DNA from: Lepidostoma basale
Lineage: Eukaryota; Arthropoda; Insecta; Trichoptera; Lepidostomatidae
DNA length: 64,000 nt
Reading direction: 5' to 3'
Assembly: GCA_022606425.2 (NCBI GenBank)
Contig: JAHDVF020000986.1
Coordinates: forward strand, 392,001 to 456,000
Part shown: positions 48,201-57,200 of the stretch, one piece after another
Layout of the letters: every line of letters begins with the position of its first letter
Numbering within the stretch: the stretch's first letter is position 1
Notes under the pieces: generated by a model
The model's input: the letters and a program-made list of their open reading frames with translations, nothing else
Told to the model about the DNA's origin: nothing
Database searches by the model: none
Position numbers and translations under genes: made by a program

Positions 48201-51200
48201 ATAGGTATGTACGTGTATCACAATTTATTAATTATGTTTTATGAGATCGTTACGACAGCTGTTTCGCCAAATTATGTTGGCAACATCAGGTGTGGCAGAC
48301 AAGGTTGTTTGTAATACCTGATTAAGCTAACATAGATTGGTGAAACAGGACGAAAATCTCTCAAAAATATTAATAAATTGTGATATGTATAATAACAGTT
48401 TTTCCAAAATAAAATATTTACAAATTTATGCTTTTAATTCTGCATTAAAATTAACGTTACGTGACTTTTGATGAATTGACAGTAGAACATTTTGACATTT
48501 TCGAAATATGTCAGAATTAATCTACTGCAGTATTACGTCTGTCAATGATTTCAATTGTTCCCAATGTGGCTGTAATAAAAATACTATTTTTGACACATGA
48601 GACTTAATAAATCAGCAATCTCTAATCACTGATTTTTCTATTTAAATGATGACGAATGTCTAATACGTTCTAAATTTAAACAAATCAAAAACTTACGTAA
48701 TTCAAATAGAATGCCAGATAATGTGGTTATCTTTACAAAATAATAGACCGATTCATTTTAAAATTATCTTAATCTAGTAATAATCTCTTTGTTAGTGTTT
48801 AACTATTCCCATAAACTGATTTAAACTCTTGTATTAAAATTTGATTTATATCAATATTTTGCTTGGTTGCTATTTGAATAATCAACAAAACAAGTATCTA
48901 TTCTCTGGTGACGATTTATTTCGATATCATTAATACATCGAAATCATAACTTTTATTTGTTCTAAATGTCGTCACCTGAGAGTAAGAGGGTTCCAACTAA
49001 CAAAATTTCACATTTGGCTTTTTTCGTGAAATGGGTTCTTACTAACCTTATCTATAAGTACAATTAAAAAAAACATGTAATAGTATCGTCATTTTGATGT
49101 TACGAAAAGAATCAAGTTTCATCAGATCATTCAAAACACACGATTCACTGAAGAAGGATTTCACTTAGAACTTTATTATTCCAACTGTTGCCAGCCAAAA
49201 TTTACACGTTTCTCGATAAAATAATTTCTGGAAATTGGAATAAAACTCTTTTATTCCAAGATACACACCCGAAACCAACAAAACTTTGACTTCATTTTTC
49301 TCAGCTTTTTACTTTTGTCAGTTGGAACCTTTTTACTCTCAGGTGACGATGTAGTAAAACAATTACTGTGAATAATTTTTATTAGTATATTTTAGTTATG
49401 ATAACAAGATTTTGTAGAGTAGGTATTTACAGTTATCAAAAATAAGATGACGCGTTATGAAATGAATTAAATTATAGTGAAATAATTTAAAATGAATGAT
49501 CTTTTATGAATAACCCTTTGTTCCTACTTATGTTTTTTTTTTCTATAATAATATTTATTCAATTTTTGTAATTTCGCTAAATTATAAGTTAAAAATCAAT
49601 AAATAGTTTCAGTGCATATAAAATATATTCTCTCGTTTACCAATACAGAATTACATTTTTGTCATAAAATTGCTGTAAATAGGGTCACATATATTGAAGA
49701 AACCTTTCGCGTGAGGTTAGATTTTGGTCCATATTGAACTTGGACTTGGACTTGGATCTTCTAGCTTACAGAGGTTCAGCTCTTGTGGCTATTCCTCTTA
49801 CGTCTGATGGTAACATTGTTGAAAAGTTGATAAGGTCGGTTGTTTATTTATGTAGCCCGGAGTATTCCTCTGAAAGAGGCACGATTTTGGGCACTTGTGG
49901 GGGCTAGAGGTGTATGAGTCGTAATTTGAGATTTGTTTTATTGTGGGGTTTGGATTTGAAGATTATTTGTAAAAGCGTTCGGCAAGAAATCTATCATCGG
50001 CATTCCCGATTCTAGGTCTGGTTATGTGATCCTGGTCCATGAAAGTGCACCAAGCGATAATCGGACAACCTTATTTTGCAGTATTTGGATTTTTCGTATG
50101 TGACTCGAAACTGCATAGCCCCAGATGGGGGTTGTGAAGATCAGCCTTATGACCGTTTTGTATATCAGGAGTTTATTATCGGTACTTACTTTTACTGTTT
50201 CTTTTTGTCTATATATAATAGAAAATATATGAATAATTTTCAATGTGCTTGTACCATACTAGAATGGACTTTTGGATGCCAAAGTCACACTTTAGAGAAT
50301 TTATCTTAACACGTAACTTTTTCGTCTTCGCAGTTTCAATCCTAGTATTCTACTGCGTTCGGCCTTTTGTAGCCCCTTTTAACTCAACATATGAGAAACA
50401 GTCCATGTCCTCACACACCTGTTTCAGATATTCCCATCGGGGACGCCCTCTATAATTTGTTCCCTGAACCATCCCCCCCATTATACTGTTAATGTTTAAA
50501 TCTAATTAACATCGTCAAAAAAACGCAAAGCTTTCTGACTGGATGATCAAACCACATCTCAACAACAAAAAAATCATTTGAAGCACTTTATTTGTGGTGT
50601 GGCATTGTGAAATATAATATTAATACACTTTTAACGTGTTTTTATACCACTTTATATTTTAACAACCAACCGGTTTCGTTCCTTCCGGAGCTTCGTTAGG
50701 GTTATAAAAAACACCGAGTGAGTATTATATTTAAGGATTAATTGTATCTCAATAGAGACGAAGATGTAAATTATTTGGAAACAGAATATGGTAGTCGAGG
50801 CGTTTATAGGACTTATGACCTGTCATTGGTTGGGTTAAGCGATCACTTTATATTTCATAGATGGCGCTAGTGTAGATGGACCTACCAACAGTGAAGTTAT
50901 TAAAAAATATTAACATATATACAAGTTCCAAAAATTTGTCTGACGTGGTGTCGTAAGAATAACGGAATGGTGAATGTTGTTGAACTTAAAGTGATCGCTT
51001 AACCCAACCAATGACAGGTCATAAGTCCTGTAAACGACTCGACTACCCTATTCTATTTCCAAATAATTTACATCTTCGTCTCTATTGAGATACAATTAAT
51101 CCTTAAAAAATTATAAGTTCACTTTCATATATGTTATTATCATTATTTGTTCATTTTCATACATGTTATAATCATTATTTTAATTGATGCGTGATCTTCT

Positions 51201-54200
51201 TTAATAAGCAATCCTTACATGAATTACTCTTATTTGAATGACTGTTGATGATTTTACAATGGGTAAAAATCCAGTATTTGTCTACAAGTATTTGTATACA
51301 AAAAAACAAAGTATTAACTAACTAACTAACTAACTAACCATCACGCCGTCTCCCCGAAGGGGTAGGCAGAAAGAATGGACTGCCACGCCTTTCTTTCCTG
51401 ACATATTTATCTCGCTTCCTCAACATTCATACATCGTGATGCACGCGCGTCGATTTCTCTGACTCCTCACATGGCCGACATTCAATATTTGATTTATTTG
51501 ATCGTGCCACGTTTTCCTCGGTCTTCCTCTATTTCTGGTACCATTTACATCATTAACATATAATTTTTTTACCATTCTTTGTTCATTCATTCTTTCCATA
51601 TGTCCAAACCATCTTAATGATCCTTTCATTATTTTGTTCATGACACCATCATTCGCACCGCATTCACTTCTTATATTTTCATTCGACACTCTATCATACA
51701 CAAAATATCCACACATTCGTCTAGGAGATCCCATTTCTACTGCATTTATTCTACTTTCATCCTTCCTTTGCCAGTTCCATGCTTCGCTTCCATACATAAG
51801 GGTCGGTAGAAGAACACCATTGTGCACTGCCATTCTAGCTTTTTTGGATAGGTTGTATTATATTTGTTTAAATTATCTATACTGTTCATATTATTAATGA
51901 TAAATGATTAACATGCATACTCGTATACACCATCTTAAACACAACTTCTTAGTGAACAAAAATAATACAAATTAAAAGACCCAGCGCCGTTGCTAAGGCC
52001 GCGACCGATAATACAATATTATCGTTTGTACGGAATAAGCGAAGTATAAGAGGGCACACGATACGCTGGGGAAATTTGAAGAGAAAAAATAAACTCACGC
52101 TTCGATGGTAAGTCCCTGAATTCCCATCATGAGAATTAAGACAAAAAGTCCGGCGCCAATAAAATACTTAAAGAGGGGATCCGGCTGCTTGATGAAAGAA
52201 CGCTCCCAGGAGGCATCGCGATACAGGAGCGTGATAGGATTTATGGTCTCCTCGCCAATACATCCGCTGAAATGTTACACAAAATATGTATTCGTTTACA
52301 ACACCGACAGAAAATTCTGTCATACCTTAGATTAAATCAAATTAATTATTATAAATCGATTCCGTTGTGCTTAAGACCTAATATTATTTTATTTTATTAT
52401 TTGAAATTTCACGGTAGAAGTTCATTGTAAATAATGAAAACATAATTTTTTTAAGGATTAATTGTATCTCAATAGAGACGAAGATGCAAATTGGAAACAG
52501 AATATGGTGGTCGAGGCGTTTACAGGACTTATGACCTGTCATTGGTTGGGTTTAGCGCACGCTTTATGTAATAGAACCGTCCTCATTCCGCCATTCTTAC
52601 GACCACCATATCTGACAATTTTTTGGAAGATGTATATATGCCACAATGTAACACCATGCTTCACATTTTTTAGTTCAATCTACACTAGCGCCATCTATTA
52701 AGATTGGATTAAGCACTAAGCAGAAGATCTTTAAAACGCAATGTGAAAGGCTACCGCCATTAGCGTTTTCGTCTCTTTTGAGATACAATTAATCCTTAAA
52801 ATGATAACCCGCAATGGGTAAAATCCAGTTTTCGTCTACAAGTATTTGTATACATTCTAAATGTTATGAAAAAATTGTTTAAAATCGTTTTTTAAATGTA
52901 TGTTTATATAAAATCAACTAATGATTGTGTCTTCGATCGGTTTCGGCAGTTCGTTGCGAAGATGATCCCAGAAGATGGCAGCGAGCTGCCGAAACCGGTC
53001 TAAGACACAAACATTAGTGGATTTTTACTAAATATACATTATAAAAAGTTTTTTTTTGTTTATTTTCATTATAATAGAATAATGTAATCAGCCATATCGC
53101 TTTAACAGGTGATTATCATTCATTATTTTTCACCTTAAAAAAACATTTCGTTATGCTTTTGTTTATCATAAAGATAAACTAAAAAAATAATGTATAAGAA
53201 TTATTTTTAATCCTCATCCGCATTTTATTCGCTTATTTCATGTATCTTGAACAATGATGTAATACTTCATATCAAATAATTAAAAAATCATTTTGAAATG
53301 CCTAAAAAAGGCGAAACACTTTACACCCATACATAAAAAACATATGTTTTCATTCATGTTAGTTATTATTCACATATTAGAAATAATATTTTTGAATGCA
53401 CAAATTAAAATGTAGAACTATAAAATGTCTCATTGTAAGACTTATATTTAAAGCTAATTGTAAACAATAATTATTTAAAAATATGGATTTTCCTACCTTA
53501 CCATACCAGTAGGTGTTTTTTCTATGACTTCCGCCATTTGCTCATCGGCATCCTTCAACATCTGTCGGTATGCAACTAAATTGTTGTCCATAAATCCCGT
53601 TGTTCTCCTTCGATTATTCAAAATGTAATCTGGTAATTTAATCTGAAATATTTATATTTTTTTAATATGGCAAGAGATCAGTCGTTGTATACGTTGCGCG
53701 CGCATCTTACAAATGAAAATCTTTTAATATTAATATAAACCAAACCAACACATTCCTACGAAATAACTAAATAAATAACCGTCACGCCGTGGTAGACAAA
53801 AAGTATAGACCGCCATACTGTTATTTTCCGTAATACTTCTTGTGCCGACCCTTATGTATTGAAGAGAACCATGGAACTGGCAAAATAAGGATGAAAGTAG
53901 AATAAATGCAGTAGAAATGAGATCTCTAAGACGAATGTGTAACAAATCTGTAAATGATAGAGTGACAAATGCACACGGACACATGGAAAGAATGAGTGAG
54001 AATGGTAAAGAAGGTATATATAAACGGCGTGAACGGAGCTAGAAACAGAGGAAGGCCGAGGAAAACGTGGTACGATTAAATTAATCAAATATTGAATGTC
54101 GGTCACGTGAGGAGTCGGAGAAATCGACGTGCGTGCATGACAAGATGTATGAATGTAGAGGAATCAAGAGAAGTATGTCAGGACAGAACAGTGTGGCGTT

Positions 54201-57200
54201 CCATTCTTTCTGCCTACCCCTCCGGAGAGACGGCGTGATGGTTAGCTAGTTAGTAAGTTATACTTCACTTAATTTCCTCAATATTCATGGGTACATTGTA
54301 TCATGCACGCAAGTTCATTTTTAGTATTATTACATTACCATTATTTTCTTGAATCGCATTTTATATCATTATACCGTGATCCAAATCGATGTAAAGGGTA
54401 CATCTATCAAATTGATTCTCATTACATGTGAAAGGTACCTAATTTATCGCCATTTTATTGTCACGTGAATTTTACACCAGACCAAAGACAGTGTGAAAAT
54501 CACGCTGCCATTGGCGGGAATTTCGCTTATTCAACATTTATTCATCGTCTCATACACGCACGTCAATTTCCCCAATTCCATCACTGTTTTTAATTATATT
54601 CTGTATAACACTGGTATATACTATAAAAGTGAATAATTTTAATCTAACATTTTGTTATTTTATAAAGTTCGGCACAAACAGTTTCACAAAGATTCACTTC
54701 AAGTCGTTCAAGTCATTCACGAATATCAATTGTTTTCAGACATCCGTCATTGTAAAAACACGAACCGTGTGTCATACAAATATAAAAATACTCGTATATG
54801 TGTACTAGTTGTTTTAAAATAAATGTTTCATCAATCATTGATAATAAAACCTAGTTTAATATGGTAAAAAAAAGCTTATAGCGCGATTATTGATGTTCAA
54901 TCATTTATTATTAATACGATTAAACTATATTATATAGGTACATGTATAAACATTTTTAAACGTTTTTATATACGTAAGAAAATAACGCTTTCCGGCATTA
55001 TATACGTGTATGTAATTTTGAGAGTTAAAGAGGAAACTTTAACATATTTTATATTTAATTTGGATGTAATAATGAACAAGTAAATTATTTTTCATTATTT
55101 TTCCTATTAACTTTTACGATACACTTCTCTTGAAAGTTCTCCATTAAAAATAACGAAGTTGCCTTCGGAGAATAATTTCAGATATTGTATTAGTGTACGC
55201 CGGAATATGCTATAGAAAATTATCTCGTAAAAAATTCATTATTTGCTCTAACATGTCTAAGGGATAAATTTCAATTAAGCTTCAAGAGTACTTTCTTAAG
55301 GTATTACCTGTACCAACAATACGGAAATATTAAATTAAAACGTGCACATGTATAAGAGGCTTCCTTAATATCCTGTTTTTCAAAGCCTAAAATAACTTCA
55401 TTATTGTTTATGTATTATGAAAGATTTAACTTAAAAAAATCAAATTGGTATTTTGTATTTTTATTACCATGAATTCTGAATAATTCATTGAAATTCACTG
55501 CACTTTCTTTCATACTTTGTTTTAAACCCATCGGCTTACAGGACAACTTTTATTTCTTTTTACTTTGTATTGAGACAGGTCGTCCAAACCAGGCATCTAG
55601 TATGCCGATGGATTAGTACCAATTATAATACTTGTAGGTATATCATAATGTAAATAGGCAAAAACCCGTACGGTTTTCATCAAAGAAAGAATACGCTAAT
55701 TGAATGTTGAATACAAGTAATATTTCGATTCCCTGCGAAAGTAATTTGAAATAAACACAATGCACATGCCCGAGAACGTTTCTAGATTATTTTGAATTTT
55801 GTTCTGAGTATTGTTGTATGACATAAAACCAACGAACAGACCATGAAACTTTATATAGAATTAGGTTTACTTCCGTGAATATTTCACGGGTTGCTACAAG
55901 TATATTATATGTGTCCAGATTGGTAGACGAAAGATGGACGAGAATGGTAGTGGATTGGAGAGCGAACGAGGACAGAAGACACAGAGGGGGACCCCCCACT
56001 GATGACATTTGAAAAATTGCTATTGAACGGGTGCAAAAGGAAAGACAAGATAGGAATACATTGAGAAGTATGGGGGAGGCCTATGTCCAGCAGTGGACGA
56101 TATCGGCTGTTTAAGTAAGTAAGTATGTTATATTTATACTATTTTGCGTCAGTTCATTTATAAGAGAGATGTGTGAGGCTGAAAATAATACAAAATTGAG
56201 TAGACAGCGAAGAAGGAACTGGTACGGTCAAATCCAAAGGATAGATATCAACCGACTCCCCTATATTGCACTACATAATCTTTATAACCTTCATGTGGAA
56301 GGAATATAATTTAAAGTGTGAATTCATTGGCACTGTGTTTATCACGATTACTTTATTTCACGCCGTTCATTTTCCACCCTTTATTGAAATGAGTAGATAA
56401 AAACTTTATAAAAATTAATTAATTTAAAAAAATAATTTTACAAGATACGGAAAAATGGAGAAAGACATCGAAAGAAGGGTTGGTGCTGGGAATAAAATAA
56501 ATGGCGCACTCAAAGTCATAACTGCAAATAGAAATATATCCACAGAAGCAAAGATGGCAGTACATAATGGAGTTCTAGTGCCAACCATCATGAATGGAAG
56601 TGAAGCTTGGAGCTGGCAAAAGAAGGATGAAAGCAAGATAAACGCCGTAGAAATAAGATCACTAAGAAGAATGTGTGGGAAAACGTTGTATGACAGAATA
56701 CCAAACGATGAAATAAAAAATAAATTTAATGCAGATGACTGCATCATGGATAAAATTAAAAAATGATCTCTGAGATGGTTTGGACATATGGAACGAATGG
56801 ATGAGATGGTTAAAAAGTTGTACACAAGCAGCGTGAGTGGAAAAAGAAGACGAGGACGACCGAAGAAAACATGGCATGGCCAAATTAATCAATTACTAAA
56901 AGGCGGCCACATTCGAAGTCGGAATAATCGACGTGCGTGCATGATACGATGAATGAATGTAGAGGAAGCCCGAGAGGTATGCCAGGACAGAGCTTTGTGG
57001 CGATTTATCCTCTCTGCTTACCCCTCCGGAGAAATTGCGTGATGGTTAGTTAGTTAATTAAAAAAATTAACAAGTATCAGTTTTACGAGTATTGAGATTA
57101 ACCACTGCATAATACCATAGTTATAATAGAAACTATTTTTTTTTTTTTACTTACAAGAGTTCAATAATATATTGTACAAGAAACTTACTTTTGGCTGTCC

